Source: Stenotrophomonas maltophilia
GTDB taxonomy: Bacteria > Pseudomonadota > Gammaproteobacteria > Xanthomonadales > Xanthomonadaceae
DNA length: 64,000 nucleotides
Assembly: GCF_003205835.1 (NCBI RefSeq)
Contig: NZ_CP029773.1
Span: 4,744,501 to 4,808,500, forward strand
Direction of reading: 5' to 3'
The notes under the pieces were generated by a model. The model did no database searches and was not told the origin of the DNA. It saw only the letters and a list, made by a program, of their open reading frames with translations. The position numbers were made by a program, and so were the translations under genes. Every line of letters begins with the position of its first letter. Position 1 is the first letter of the stretch. Below are positions 16,395-25,013 of this stretch, in pieces.

Positions 16395-16949
16395 TCAGGC
16401 GATCTGCACCACGCGCGCGTTCTGGCACAGCGGGTAGCTGGCCACGAATTCAGCGATCGCATCACGCATCGCCTCGAACGATTCGCCGTACATGTACAGC
16501 GCGGTCTCGGTCGGGCCCTGCCACCAGCTGCAGATTTCGCCCAGGCCGTCGATGTTCTCCGACAGCTGTTCGAACACGTGGTTGGAATCGCACTGTTCGT
16601 AGACGTCGTCCGGCAGGTTCAGGCCATCCAGGTAGATGCCCAGGCCTTCGGTCACGCCGAAGCCGCGGTCGGCTTCACCCGCACCCTGCAGCTGCGAACC
16701 CTTTGGTGCACCCAGCTGCTCCAGCAGATCGATCAGCTTCGGTACGCCACTCGCATCGATCAGTGCCACTTCGATATCGCCGTACTCGACCTCGCCCAGG
16801 TCGGACATCGCGGTGCCGCCGCCAGTCAGCTCACCTACCTGCGCCGCCTGCAGCAGCGCATCGAGCGGATCCTCGAACAGTTCGTGGCGATGCTCCGGCT
16901 GCAGCCGGGCGTTCAGCTTCACGGTGACGTGCAGCGTGGGTTCGGTCAT
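16395..16949 (-). CDS. Conserved hypothetical protein, 184 residues
   Basis: A soluble acidic protein with no signal peptide. I do not recognise a named family. It is rich in Asp/Glu, with a repeated pattern of short strands and helices (TLHVTVKLNARLQPEHRHELFEDPLD at the N-terminus). Coding potential is supported by third-position GC and by its fit between a SMAG pair and the next gene. Confidence 0.75.
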   Translation of the reverse strand: MTEPTLHVTVKLNARLQPEHRHELFEDPLDALLQAAQVGELTGGGTAMSDLGEVEYGDIEVALIDASGVPKLIDLLEQLGAPKGSQLQGAGEADRGFGVTEGLGIYLDGLNLPDDVYEQCDSNHVFEQLSENIDGLGEICSWWQGPTETALYMYGESFEAMRDAIAEFVASYPLCQNARVVQIA

Positions 16950-17062
16950 GGAGGCGTTCCTGGAAGATGTCAGGCCCCATTGTAGAGTCGAAGGTAGCGG
17001 CAGGAGCCGCTGCCAACGTCGCTTGCGACGGCCCGAAGGGTGCCGGTCAGGACGACCGGCAT

Positions 17063-17118
17063 AGCCATGCTCGGCTGTTCTTCCAGCCAGAAGCAGCCGA
17101 GCATGGGCTCGGCTCTAC
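17063..17118. repeat. SMAG (REP) inverted pair
   Basis: AGCCATGCTCGGCTG and CAGCCGAGCATGGGCTCGGCTCTAC face each other; the right end carries CTAC, the complement of GTAG. The left end lacks a complete GTAG, so this pair is slightly decayed. Confidence 0.75.
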
Positions 17119-17127
17119 AACAGCCCG

Positions 17128-17454
17128 TCAACGCAGGAACGGCGCCACCTTGCGCTTCAGCAACTCCACCAGCACCGGGTCCATGTAGTCGTAGTCGTCA
17201 GGGATATCCAGGCAGATCACCCGCTTGCCCTTCAGCCATGCCTTGTAGCGGCTGGACAACCGGTTGCGATGCGCCTTCTCCATCACAAACACCAGATCGG
17301 CCCACTGCAGCAGCTCGGGGCTGAGCACTTCCTCGGCATCGGCCAACAACCCGGCTGAGGCGGTCTCGATGCCCGGCCAATCGGCGAATACCTGCTCGGC
17401 CGTCGGGCTGCGCAGGCGGTTCTGGCTGCAGAGGAAGAGCACGTTGCGGGTCAT
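17128..17454 (-). CDS. Low-molecular-weight protein tyrosine phosphatase-like protein
   Basis: 108 residues. The N-terminal VLFLCSQNRLRSPTAEQVF contains the CX5R(S) phosphatase loop (Cys at about residue 9), and the C-terminal DYDYMDPVL holds the Asp-Pro expected of the general acid. The family is usually about 150 residues, so this is a compact version, often annotated as a phosphotyrosine phosphatase-like protein. The second Cys of the common CxxNxCRSP loop is replaced by Leu. ATG at 17454; substrate unknown. Confidence 0.8.
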   Translation of the reverse strand: MTRNVLFLCSQNRLRSPTAEQVFADWPGIETASAGLLADAEEVLSPELLQWADLVFVMEKAHRNRLSSRYKAWLKGKRVICLDIPDDYDYMDPVLVELLKRKVAPFLR

Positions 17455-17469
17455 GCCCGCAGCCCAATC

Positions 17470-17510
17470 GGGGTCGGATCCCTTTTCCAACGGGAAAGGG
17501 CTCCGACCCC
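17470..17510. repeat. Dispersed GGGGTC hairpin (copy 1)
   Basis: GGGGTCGGATCCCTTTTCC faces GGGAAAGGGCTCCGACCCC. One of five such near-perfect hairpins in this window, all intergenic. Confidence 0.75.
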
Positions 17511-17559
17511 AGGTGCTTTCAGACAAGTTGCATGGCCGGAAGACCTTCGGCAAACCATC

Positions 17560-18297
17560 ATGTGCTTTTCCACCATCCAGATGCCCATGATCACCAAGGA
17601 CGACCTGTTAACGACGTTCGCAGAGGTAGCCGAGGCCCACGGCTGCTACTTCAGCAAGTACGTAGTCGCGACCTACATGCTCTATTGCTGCATAAGGAAT
17701 GCCAAGGCGCATGACCTCGCGATCGCGTCCAAGAATGTCGATGATCCGGAATTCGCCGCCAGCGTTGTACTGAACGCGCCGCCCCGTCTTTCACACGATG
17801 GGCCAACGATCTTTGAAATTCCTTCCAACGCCTATGGGTTCACTCATGCGATGGCGGTGCCCAGCACGTATCACGGGCTTCTGAACCGGATCGAGAAGCG
17901 CACGGGTCTGTTCCTGTGCCTGCCGATCTTCCGGTGTGAGTTCAACGGCAACGAATCAGAAGATGACTTCAGGTGGTCCACACATCACATCGTTGACGTC
18001 AACAACTGGCATCGGACCAGGCAGCCGAAGATAAGCGTGTACTTCGACAATCCCCGCACTGGCGGCGGAACGGACAAGGACGGCGCCATCGTGAGCCTGG
18101 AGACATTAATTGCCGAGATCGACAACCTCAACGGCGTGGGCAACGGCTTCATTGAGATCACCAACTACCGCAGCGAGGTGATCGAGGTGCTGTCGCCGGC
18201 AGAAGGCCACTACGTGCTGATCCGCAACCGCCAGGATGAAGAAGCGATGGACCGCGCCGGGTTGGTGGCAGCCGTGGAGACATTCACCATCGGCTGA
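17560..18297 (+). CDS. Orphan hypothetical protein, lower-GC
   Basis: 245 residues, soluble, no signal peptide or membrane helix. I do not recognise the family. Third-position GC is visibly lower than that of the neighbours, and it is bounded by a GGGGTC hairpin on the left and a SMAG pair on the right, suggesting an inserted gene. The start could also be 17581 or 17587; no candidate has a good ribosome site. The mixed alpha/beta pattern with many His, Asn and Tyr gives no functional hint. Confidence 0.68.
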   Translation: MCFSTIQMPMITKDDLLTTFAEVAEAHGCYFSKYVVATYMLYCCIRNAKAHDLAIASKNVDDPEFAASVVLNAPPRLSHDGPTIFEIPSNAYGFTHAMAVPSTYHGLLNRIEKRTGLFLCLPIFRCEFNGNESEDDFRWSTHHIVDVNNWHRTRQPKISVYFDNPRTGGGTDKDGAIVSLETLIAEIDNLNGVGNGFIEITNYRSEVIEVLSPAEGHYVLIRNRQDEEAMDRAGLVAAVETFTIG

Positions 18298-18312
18298 TAG
18301 CCGACCGCTGTT

Positions 18313-18378
18313 GTAGAGCCGAGCCATGCTCGGCTGCTCTTTCCCACCAAAAGCAGCCGAGCATGGGCTCGGCTCTAC
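18313..18378. repeat. SMAG (REP) inverted pair
   Basis: GTAGAGCCGAGCCATGCTCGGCT at left, facing AGCCGAGCATGGGCTCGGCTCTAC at right, 15-20 base spacer. Lies between the orphan gene and the convergent uvrD. Confidence 0.85.
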
Positions 18379-18403
18379 AGGAATTCCCGCCCCTCGACGG
18401 TGA

Positions 18404-20596
18404 TCAGATCACCGTCAGGTTGGCGTAGGCCATCACCAGCCACTTGCTGCCGGCGTCGGCGAACTCGACCTGCACGCGGGCGTGTGCGCCGTTGCCTTCG
18501 TAGTCGGTCACCATGCCTTCGCCGAACTTGGGATGGGTGACCAGTGCGCCGAGCTTGATCGGCGGTGCCTCGATCGAGGCATGGCCCATCACCCGGCTCG
18601 CGCCCATCGAGGCCGGCCGCGAGACCTGCACCTTCGGCCGCACTTCGTGCAGCAGCTCGCGCGGGATCTCGCGCAGGAAGCGCGACGGCAGGCTGTAGTT
18701 GTCCTGGCCGTGGATGCGGCGCGATTCGGCGTAGCTCAGCACCAGTTTCTGGCGCGCGCGGGTGATGCCGACGTAGGCCAGGCGGCGCTCTTCTTCCAGC
18801 CGGCCGCTTTCCTCCAGCGAGCGTGCGCTGGGGAACAGGCCTTCTTCCAGACCGGCCAGGAGCACCAGCGGGAACTCCAGGCCCTTGGCCGAGTGCAGGG
18901 TCATCAGCTGCACGCCGTCCTCGCCCGCCTGCGCCTGGCCCTCACCGGCCTCCAGCGCGGCATAGGCCAGGAACGCGACCAGCTCGTCCATGTCCTCGCC
19001 CACTTCCTCGATGTCGTCGGCGCGGCGCACGAAGCGCGAGGCCACCGAGACCAGTTCATCGAGGTTGTCGGTGCGCGATTCCGAGTCCAGCGCGTTGCGG
19101 CTTTCCTTGCTCCAGTGCTCGCGCAGCTGCGAGCGCGCCAGCACGTGGTCCACGCGCTCGGCCAGGGTCATGTGCAGGGTCTGCGCCTGCAGCTCGTTGA
19201 CCAGCACCAGGAAGCCGGCCAGCGCATTGCGCGCACGTGCGGCCAGCGCGCTGCCCTGGGTGACCAGCATGGTCGCTTCCCACAGCGAAATACCCTGCGC
19301 GCGCGCCTCGCGGCGCACTTCGTCCAGCGTGCGGTCGCCGATACCACGCGTCGGCGTGTTGACCGCGCGCTCGAACGCCGCGTCATCGTTGCGGTTGGAC
19401 AGCAGGCGCAGGTAGGCCAGCGCGTCCTTGATTTCGGCACGCTCGAAGAAGCGCATGCCGCCGTACACGCGGTACGGCACCTGTTCGCTCAGCAGCGCTT
19501 CTTCCAGCGCGCGCGACTGCGCGTTGCTGCGGTAGAGCACGGCCACTTCGGTGTAGCTGCCACCGTCACGCACCCATTGGCGAGCACGCTCGACGATGTA
19601 GCGCGCCTCGTCCATCTCGTTGTAGGCGGCGTACAGGTCGATCGGCTCGCCGTCGCCGCTGTCGGTCCACAGCTGCTTGCCGATGCGGTCGGGGTTGTGC
19701 GCGATCACCGCGTTGGCGGCGCCGAGGATGTTGGCGGTGGAGCGGTAGTTCTGTTCCAGGCGGATGGTCTGCGCGCCCGGGAAGTCGCGCAGGAAGCCCT
19801 GCACGTTCTCGACCTTGGCACCGCGCCAGCCGTAGATGGCCTGGTCATCGTCGCCGACCACGAACACGTGGCCGGAATCGCCGGCCAGCACGCGCACGAA
19901 GGCGTACTGGATGGCGTTGGTGTCCTGGAACTCGTCCACCAGGATTTCGCGGAAACGGGCGCGGTAGTGCGCCAACAGGGCCGGGTTGTCGCGCAGCAGT
20001 TCGTGCGCGCGCAGCAGCAGCTCGGCGAAGTCGACCAGGCCGGCGCGGTCGCAGCGTGCCTGGTACTCGATGTAGGCCTGGCGCATGGTTTCCAGCCACG
20101 CGTCGTGCGGCTCGGGCTGGATGTGCTGCGGGCGGCGGCCTTCGTCCTTCTGCGCGTTGATCCACCACGCGATCTGCTTGGCCGGGTACTTGCCGTCGTC
20201 CAGTTCCAGCGCCTGCACCACGCGCTTGACCAGCCGCAGCTGGTCGTCCGAATCCATCACCTGGAAGCCTTCCGGCAGCTTCGCGTCCTGCCAGTGCAGG
20301 CGCAGCAGGCGGTTGGCCAGGCCGTGGAAGGTGCCGATCCACATGCCGCGGCTGCCATTGGGCAGCTGTGCGTCGATGCGGTGGCGCATTTCGCCGGCCG
20401 CCTTGTTGGTGAAGGTCACCGCGAAAATGCCGTGGGTCGGCACGCCATCGACTTCATGCAGCCAGGCGATGCGGTGGGTGAGTACGCGGGTCTTGCCGGA
20501 ACCGGCACCGGCCAGCACCAGGTGGTGGCCGGGGGGAGCGGAGACGGCTTCGCGCTGGGCCGGGTTCAGGCCATCAAGCAGGTGGGAGACATCCAT
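18404..20596 (-). CDS. uvrD: DNA helicase II UvrD (superfamily 1A)
   Basis: 730 residues, the normal UvrD length. Motifs in order: Q-motif LNPAQREAV, Walker A AGAGSGKT, FTNKAAGEMR (Ia), DEFQDTN (II), GDDDQAIYGWRGA (III), QNYRST (IV), TLHSAKGLEFP (V) and YVGITRARQKL (VI). The enzyme unwinds DNA 3' to 5' in nucleotide-excision and mismatch repair. Its N-terminus MDVSHLLDGLNPAQ matches UvrD more than Rep. It lies 9 bases after an FAD-binding protein gene on the same strand. Confidence 0.96.
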   Translation of the reverse strand: MDVSHLLDGLNPAQREAVSAPPGHHLVLAGAGSGKTRVLTHRIAWLHEVDGVPTHGIFAVTFTNKAAGEMRHRIDAQLPNGSRGMWIGTFHGLANRLLRLHWQDAKLPEGFQVMDSDDQLRLVKRVVQALELDDGKYPAKQIAWWINAQKDEGRRPQHIQPEPHDAWLETMRQAYIEYQARCDRAGLVDFAELLLRAHELLRDNPALLAHYRARFREILVDEFQDTNAIQYAFVRVLAGDSGHVFVVGDDDQAIYGWRGAKVENVQGFLRDFPGAQTIRLEQNYRSTANILGAANAVIAHNPDRIGKQLWTDSGDGEPIDLYAAYNEMDEARYIVERARQWVRDGGSYTEVAVLYRSNAQSRALEEALLSEQVPYRVYGGMRFFERAEIKDALAYLRLLSNRNDDAAFERAVNTPTRGIGDRTLDEVRREARAQGISLWEATMLVTQGSALAARARNALAGFLVLVNELQAQTLHMTLAERVDHVLARSQLREHWSKESRNALDSESRTDNLDELVSVASRFVRRADDIEEVGEDMDELVAFLAYAALEAGEGQAQAGEDGVQLMTLHSAKGLEFPLVLLAGLEEGLFPSARSLEESGRLEEERRLAYVGITRARQKLVLSYAESRRIHGQDNYSLPSRFLREIPRELLHEVRPKVQVSRPASMGASRVMGHASIEAPPIKLGALVTHPKFGEGMVTDYEGNGAHARVQVEFADAGSKWLVMAYANLTVI

Positions 20597-20605
20597 GCCC
20601 CCATT

Positions 20606-22009
20606 TTACGGCATCGCCGTCGCGGCTCCTGCGACCACCTGGGTTGCCAGTGCGTGCGCCTGCTGACGCAGTTCAGGCACCGCCAGGCTTTCCCACAGGC
20701 TGCCGATGCGCAGGCTGCCGAGCACGCCCAGCCGTGCCTGCGGCTGGCCACCGGCGGCACACAGGCGATCGCCCGGCACCGTGCTGTCCAGGCCCAGCCC
20801 GTGCGGGCCGGGGCGCGCCAATCCATCAGCCTGCAGCTGCTGCAGCAACGGATTGCGCAGCGCGCTGGCACGGGTTTCCACGCCGGTGGCGTTGATCACC
20901 CCGCTGATCGTCCACTGCTGTTCATTGCCGGTGGCATCGCGACCAGAGAGCCGCAGGGCATCGCCTTCGCGGCCGACGCGTTGCAGGCGGGACCGGTGAA
21001 TACACAGTTGGCCGCTGTCCTGCAGCGTCTGCAGCTGCGCATCCACCTCTTCGGCGATGCGGTGGCGATGCACGTCCCAATAGCGCACCACATGGCGCAG
21101 GAAGCGGCGCTGGTCGGCCTCATCGAGGCTGCACCACAGCGCCTGCCCGTGCGGGCGGATGCGGTCCATCACGCCCTGCCACGGCAGGCCATCGGCCTGC
21201 GCCTGGCGTGCGAACCCGCGCAATGCGTGCAGGCGCTGGCGCAGGTTCATCGGCAGCAACGTGGCCGGGTCGAAGCTGGGCAGGCCACCATGCGCGTGCG
21301 GCAACGGCAGCAGGCCATGGCGCGAGATCACATGCAGCGGGCCGGTGTGGCCGGCAGCGACCAGCGCCAGCACGGTGTCGGCCATGCTCAGGCCGGAACC
21401 GACAATGGCCACGGCCTGCTCACCGGCCAGGGTGCGTACGCCGTCGTAGTCCCAGGCCTCGATCACGTCATCCGCAGGCAGCGCATCAGCACCGGCCACC
21501 GGCAGCGGGCGCATGCTGTTGCCGGTAGCCAGCACCGCCTGTGCGGCGTGCAGCGTCTGGCCATCGCCCAGCTGCAGCCGGTAACCGTGGTCATCCGGCT
21601 GCAGGCCCAGCACCGGCTGCGCGATCACCTGCAGCTGCGCCGGGCTGGCTGTGGCGGCGTCCTGCAGGCGCTGCTGCAGGTAGGCCGCGAAGTAGTGGCG
21701 GCACACGTACCGCTCGCCCAGCACCTCGCGCGCCTCGCCCGGGTAGGCGTTGGCGGCCATCAGGTAGTCGAGGAAATCGCCGGGCTGGTCGGCAAACGCA
21801 CTCATCTTCGCCGCCGGCACGTTCAGCAGATGCTCCGGCCACGGCGTGGCATAGGCGATGCCCTGGGCCAGCTGCGAAGCCGGCTCGAAGATGGCCAGCG
21901 CCAGCGGCGCATGGGCCTGGCGCAGTACCTGGATCGCCACCAGCACCCCGGCCGCACCACCACCGATGATTGCCAGGTCCAGTTCGCCAATACGCGGTGA
22001 ATCAGTCAT
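20606..22009 (-). CDS. FAD/NAD(P)-binding flavoprotein (NAD_binding_9 / HI0933-like hydroxyacyl-CoA type)
   Basis: 467 residues. The N-terminal Rossmann dinucleotide loop IIGGGAAGVLVA, then GIAYATPWPEHLLNVPAAKMSAF, typical of the FAD-NAD(P)-binding family PF13454. A second GSGLSMAD motif around residue 180 indicates the NAD(P) site. Such proteins are often fused with or adjacent to siderophore or pigment oxygenases, but no such partner is here, so the substrate is unknown. The start at 22009 gives MTDSPRIGELDLA; six upstream residues (to 22027) are probably not used. Confidence 0.85.
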   Translation of the reverse strand: MTDSPRIGELDLAIIGGGAAGVLVAIQVLRQAHAPLALAIFEPASQLAQGIAYATPWPEHLLNVPAAKMSAFADQPGDFLDYLMAANAYPGEAREVLGERYVCRHYFAAYLQQRLQDAATASPAQLQVIAQPVLGLQPDDHGYRLQLGDGQTLHAAQAVLATGNSMRPLPVAGADALPADDVIEAWDYDGVRTLAGEQAVAIVGSGLSMADTVLALVAAGHTGPLHVISRHGLLPLPHAHGGLPSFDPATLLPMNLRQRLHALRGFARQAQADGLPWQGVMDRIRPHGQALWCSLDEADQRRFLRHVVRYWDVHRHRIAEEVDAQLQTLQDSGQLCIHRSRLQRVGREGDALRLSGRDATGNEQQWTISGVINATGVETRASALRNPLLQQLQADGLARPGPHGLGLDSTVPGDRLCAAGGQPQARLGVLGSLRIGSLWESLAVPELRQQAHALATQVVAGAATAMP

Positions 22010-22072
22010 GTGCCGATTGTAGGCCATCGGCGATGACAGGCCGGATTGCCGAAATGGGCGGCCGGCATTGCC

Positions 22073-23491
22073 TTACATCAACGCATCGGCCAGCCGTGCG
22101 ATGCCTTCGCGGCTGCGCCGCCACGTGGGGCGGCTGCGCCACTGCTGCAGGTCCAGCTGCCGCGACTCACGCAGATAGCCGTCCTCGATCGCGCACAACT
22201 GCTGGACCAACACGCGGTCGTAGCAGATCAGGCCGATTTCGGCATTCAGCGCGAACGAGCGGATATCCATGTTGATCGAGCCGAGCACGGCGATGTCCTC
22301 GTCCACGCTCATGTGCTTGGCGTGCAGGAACTGCGGTTCGTACAGGGCGATCCGCACGCCACAGCGCAGCAGCTCGTCGTAGTACGCCTCCTGCGCCCAC
22401 GAGGTCAGCCGCTGGTTGTTGCTGGCCGACAGGATCAGCTGCACGTCCACGCCGGACAACGCCGCGATGCGCAGCGCGCTCAGCGTGGCTTCGTCGGGCA
22501 CGAAGTACGGGGTGACCATCACCAGCCGGCGCCGCGCCAGGTGGATCAGTGCCGCCACCGCATCACGTGCGTTGCTGTACGGATAGGCAGGGCCGCTGGG
22601 CAACAGCTGGGTGGCGATGTCATCGCTGCACTCGGGCACATCGGCGATCACGTCCAGGCGCTGGCCGGTTTCCATGTACCAGTCGCTGGCGAACACCGCT
22701 TCCAGGTGCGCCACCGCCGGGCCACGCACGCGCGCCACCAGTTCGCGGTTCGGGTGGCCGGGCACGAACCCGGGGCCGGCCAGGTTCTGCGAACCGACGT
22801 AGGCCACTTCGTTGTCGATCACCGCGATCTTGCGGTGGTTGCGCAGGTCCATGCGCCCGCTGCGCCGCCAGCGCAGGCCACCGGGCAGCATCGCGCGCAC
22901 TTCGATGTCGCGCGCTTCCAGGCGCTTGCGATAGGCGCGCAGGCCGCGCTTGGCACCCACCGCGTCGAGCAGCACGCGGCACTGCACGCCACGCGCGGCG
23001 GCACGCTGCAGCGCCTCGACCACCGCCTCGCCCACCGCGTCGTCGAACATCAGGTAGTACAGCAGGTGCACGCGGTCTTCGGCCTGGTCGATGTCGGCGA
23101 TCAGCGTGTGCAACGATTCGTCGTAGTCGGTCAACAGGTCCACCGCGTTGCCGTGCACCGGCATGAAGTCGCCCTGGCGCTGCACCAGCGGCACGATCTC
23201 GGCGCTGGCGGTGTCCGGCTGCGGGGCCCAGCGCAGGCGATGCTGCAGTGCCTGTTCCTCGCGGATCACCTGCGAGGCCTCGGCCTGGCGGCGGATGCGC
23301 TCACGCGACAGCCACGGGTGGCCGAACAGCAGGTACAGCGGCAGGCCCAGCAGCGGCACGAAGCCGACCAGCAGCAGCCAGCTGCGCGCCGCCCCCGGCG
23401 TGGTGCGGGTGGGAATCCAGCACAGCGCGACCAGCCGGATCAGCCAGTCGATCAGCAGCAGGTAGGAACCCAGCAACCACTCGAACAGCAT
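22073..23491 (-). CDS. cls: Cardiolipin synthase (phospholipase D superfamily)
   Basis: 472 residues. Two N-terminal transmembrane helices (about 5-60) anchor the enzyme to the inner membrane. Two HKD motifs follow: HRKIAVIDNEVAYVGSQN near residue 220 and HAKHMSVDEDIAVLGSIN near residue 400. It joins two phosphatidylglycerol molecules, or PG with PE, to make cardiolipin. An alternative ATG lies at 23521 (ten residues longer). A SMAG element and three short palindromes lie upstream. Confidence 0.92.
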   Translation of the reverse strand: MLFEWLLGSYLLLIDWLIRLVALCWIPTRTTPGAARSWLLLVGFVPLLGLPLYLLFGHPWLSRERIRRQAEASQVIREEQALQHRLRWAPQPDTASAEIVPLVQRQGDFMPVHGNAVDLLTDYDESLHTLIADIDQAEDRVHLLYYLMFDDAVGEAVVEALQRAAARGVQCRVLLDAVGAKRGLRAYRKRLEARDIEVRAMLPGGLRWRRSGRMDLRNHRKIAVIDNEVAYVGSQNLAGPGFVPGHPNRELVARVRGPAVAHLEAVFASDWYMETGQRLDVIADVPECSDDIATQLLPSGPAYPYSNARDAVAALIHLARRRLVMVTPYFVPDEATLSALRIAALSGVDVQLILSASNNQRLTSWAQEAYYDELLRCGVRIALYEPQFLHAKHMSVDEDIAVLGSINMDIRSFALNAEIGLICYDRVLVQQLCAIEDGYLRESRQLDLQQWRSRPTWRRSREGIARLADALM

Positions 23492-23538
23492 CGCGTCGCC
23501 CGTCGGGAGGTGATGGGCCATTCTGCCCAGCGGGGTGT

Positions 23539-23562
23539 GTAGAGTCGAGCCGCGCTCGACTG
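23539..23562. repeat. SMAG (REP) single palindrome
   Basis: GTAGAGTCGAGCCGCGCTCGAC, an isolated GTAG-led palindrome upstream of the cls gene. Confidence 0.7.
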
Positions 23563-23574
23563 CTTTGAAGCCGT

Positions 23575-23678
23575 GTGCCAACCAAGGTTGGCACCTACCG
23601 GGTGAAGGGACAGCGTGTCGACCAAGGTCGACACCTACCGGGGGCGGGACAAGTTGCCAACCAAGGTTGGCACCCACC
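23575..23678. repeat. Array of three short AAGGTTGG-type palindromes
   Basis: Three related hairpins in a row: GTGCCAACCAAGGTTGGCAC, GTGTCGACCAAGGTCGACAC and TTGCCAACCAAGGTTGGCAC, spaced about 38-40 bases and each ending in CCTAC or CCCAC. The stem bases co-vary between copies while the pairing is kept. Confidence 0.75.
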
Positions 23679-23695
23679 ATCTGGATGCCAGGCAT

Positions 23696-23724
23696 GAAAA
23701 AACCCGCCACAAGGGCGGGTTTCT
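23696..23724 (-). terminator. Rho-independent terminator after rpmG
   Basis: On the minus strand, AACCCGCC pairs with GGCGGGTT and runs into a T-run (TTTTTT), 27 bases after the rpmG stop. Confidence 0.8.
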
Positions 23725-23750
23725 TCGCGGGGATCAGCAATCCTTGCGGA

Positions 23751-23915
23751 TTACTTGATCTTGCCTTCCTTGTACAGGACGTGCTTGCGCACGACCGGAT
23801 CGTACTTCAGGAATTCCATCTTCCCCGGGGTGTTCTTCTTGTTCTTGTCGGTCGTGTAGAAGTGGCCGGTACCGGCCGAGGAAATCATACGGACCTTATC
23901 GCGCTTGCCTGCCAT
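23751..23915 (-). CDS. rpmG: 50S ribosomal protein L33
   Basis: 54 residues beginning MAGKRDKVRMISSAGTGHFY and ending KHVLYKEGKIK, the bacterial L33 sequence. It lies 13 bases after the rpmB stop, forming the usual rpmB-rpmG operon. No zinc-binding cysteines, so it is the Zn-independent form. Confidence 0.97.
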   Translation of the reverse strand: MAGKRDKVRMISSAGTGHFYTTDKNKKNTPGKMEFLKYDPVVRKHVLYKEGKIK

Positions 23916-23928
23916 GATGCTTTACTCC

Positions 23929-24165
23929 TCAGACCTTTTCGCCGCGCGCACGCAGCTCAGCCAGAACGGAATCAATGCCGTTCTTGTCGATGGTGCGCAG
24001 TGCATGCGCGGAAACACGAAGCTTGACCCAGCGGTTCTCGCTGGCCACCCAGAAACGGCGCTCGTGCAGATTCGGCAGGAAACGACGACGGGTCTTGTTG
24101 TTGGCGTGCGAGACGTTGTTACCCGTCTGCACTCGCTTGCCGGAAACCTGGCATACGCGGGACAT
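23929..24165 (-). CDS. rpmB: 50S ribosomal protein L28
   Basis: 78 residues. MSRVCQVSGKRVQTGNNVSHANNKTRRRF is the canonical L28 opening. A GAGGTG ribosome site precedes the ATG. First gene of rpmBG; its promoter is presumably in the 24166-24400 region, where I see no other gene. Confidence 0.98.
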   Translation of the reverse strand: MSRVCQVSGKRVQTGNNVSHANNKTRRRFLPNLHERRFWVASENRWVKLRVSAHALRTIDKNGIDSVLAELRARGEKV

Positions 24166-24401
24166 TGCGCACCTCGATAGTAGTAGTTGTCAGCCCGTAG
24201 CCCGGGAGACGGCGGCCTCGATGGTTGCCCACCACACGTCAAGAGAATCAAAGGGTTACGCTGGCGTTGGGCGGCCGGGGACGTGTTCCCGGGGGCGCCG
24301 CCCGGTAGAAAACCGGACACAGCGAGCCGCGCATTATGCACGGGTTCAAGCACTTGCGCAAGTTACCCACAGGCTGGGGCTGAACGCGACGGCCGCCTTC
24401 C

Positions 24402-24430
24402 TGTGGAGCCGAGCGTGGGCTCGGCTCTAC
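24402..24430. repeat. SMAG (REP) single palindrome
   Basis: GTGGAGCCGAGCGTGGGCTCGGCTCTAC; left end GTGG rather than GTAG, right end CTAC. Lies after the DnaQ-like gene. Confidence 0.7.
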
Positions 24431-24448
24431 ACAAGCGGCCGGGCCGGC

Positions 24449-24958
24449 TCAACGCAGGTGCGGAATCACCTGGGCCAGCAGATGGGCATCCTTCAACGCG
24501 CCATGCAGGCCGCGGTTGCCGGGAATGCGCAGGCGCTGCAGCACATCATCCAGCTTGTTGCCCTGGCCGGGCCAGCGCCCGCGCGCCAGCTTCAGGCTGC
24601 AGGTGATGCGGCAATGCTGGGCCAGCGAGCCGGGGATGCCCGCCAGGCGCAGCTCGTTGTCCAGGAAGCCCACATCGAAGGTGGCGTTGTGCGCGACCAT
24701 CTCGCTGCCGCGCAGGAACTCCAGCAGTTCGGCAGCCTTGCTGGAGAACAATGGCTTGCCCACCAGCATCGCATCGCTGATGCCATGCACGCGCTGCGCG
24801 CCCCAGTCGACCTTGCGCTGCGGCTGCAGGTAGGTGTGGAACTGGCGGCCGCTGAGCTGGCCATCGATCAGTTCGACAGCACCGATTTCGATCACCCGGT
24901 GCCCCAGGCGGTGGGAGATGCCGGTGGTTTCGGTATCCAGTGCGACGATGCGGCTCAT
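24449..24958 (-). CDS. DnaQ-like 3'-5' exonuclease (DEDDh)
   Basis: 169 residues. The DEDDh motifs are all present: ALDTETTG (Exo I), VAHNATFDVGFLD (Exo II), and HGALKDAHLLAQV (Exo III, His and Asp). This matches the catalytic domain of the DNA polymerase III epsilon subunit. Epsilon normally continues another 50-60 residues to bind the alpha subunit and carries a clamp motif; both are absent here. It is therefore probably a stand-alone exonuclease or a truncated paralogue. Same strand as the LysR gene upstream. Confidence 0.85.
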   Translation of the reverse strand: MSRIVALDTETTGISHRLGHRVIEIGAVELIDGQLSGRQFHTYLQPQRKVDWGAQRVHGISDAMLVGKPLFSSKAAELLEFLRGSEMVAHNATFDVGFLDNELRLAGIPGSLAQHCRITCSLKLARGRWPGQGNKLDDVLQRLRIPGNRGLHGALKDAHLLAQVIPHLR

Positions 24959-25013
24959 CAGGGTGTGCGTTCTCCAGTACGTGCAGCCGGATTTTCGCAC
25001 GCGACCGATGCAC

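Noticed and set aside
18482..22000. Very long plus-strand open frame opposite uvrD and the FAD-binding protein gene
   Set aside because: It is antisense to well-recognised genes, has a highly biased His/Gln/Arg composition typical of high-GC shadow frames, and no family features.
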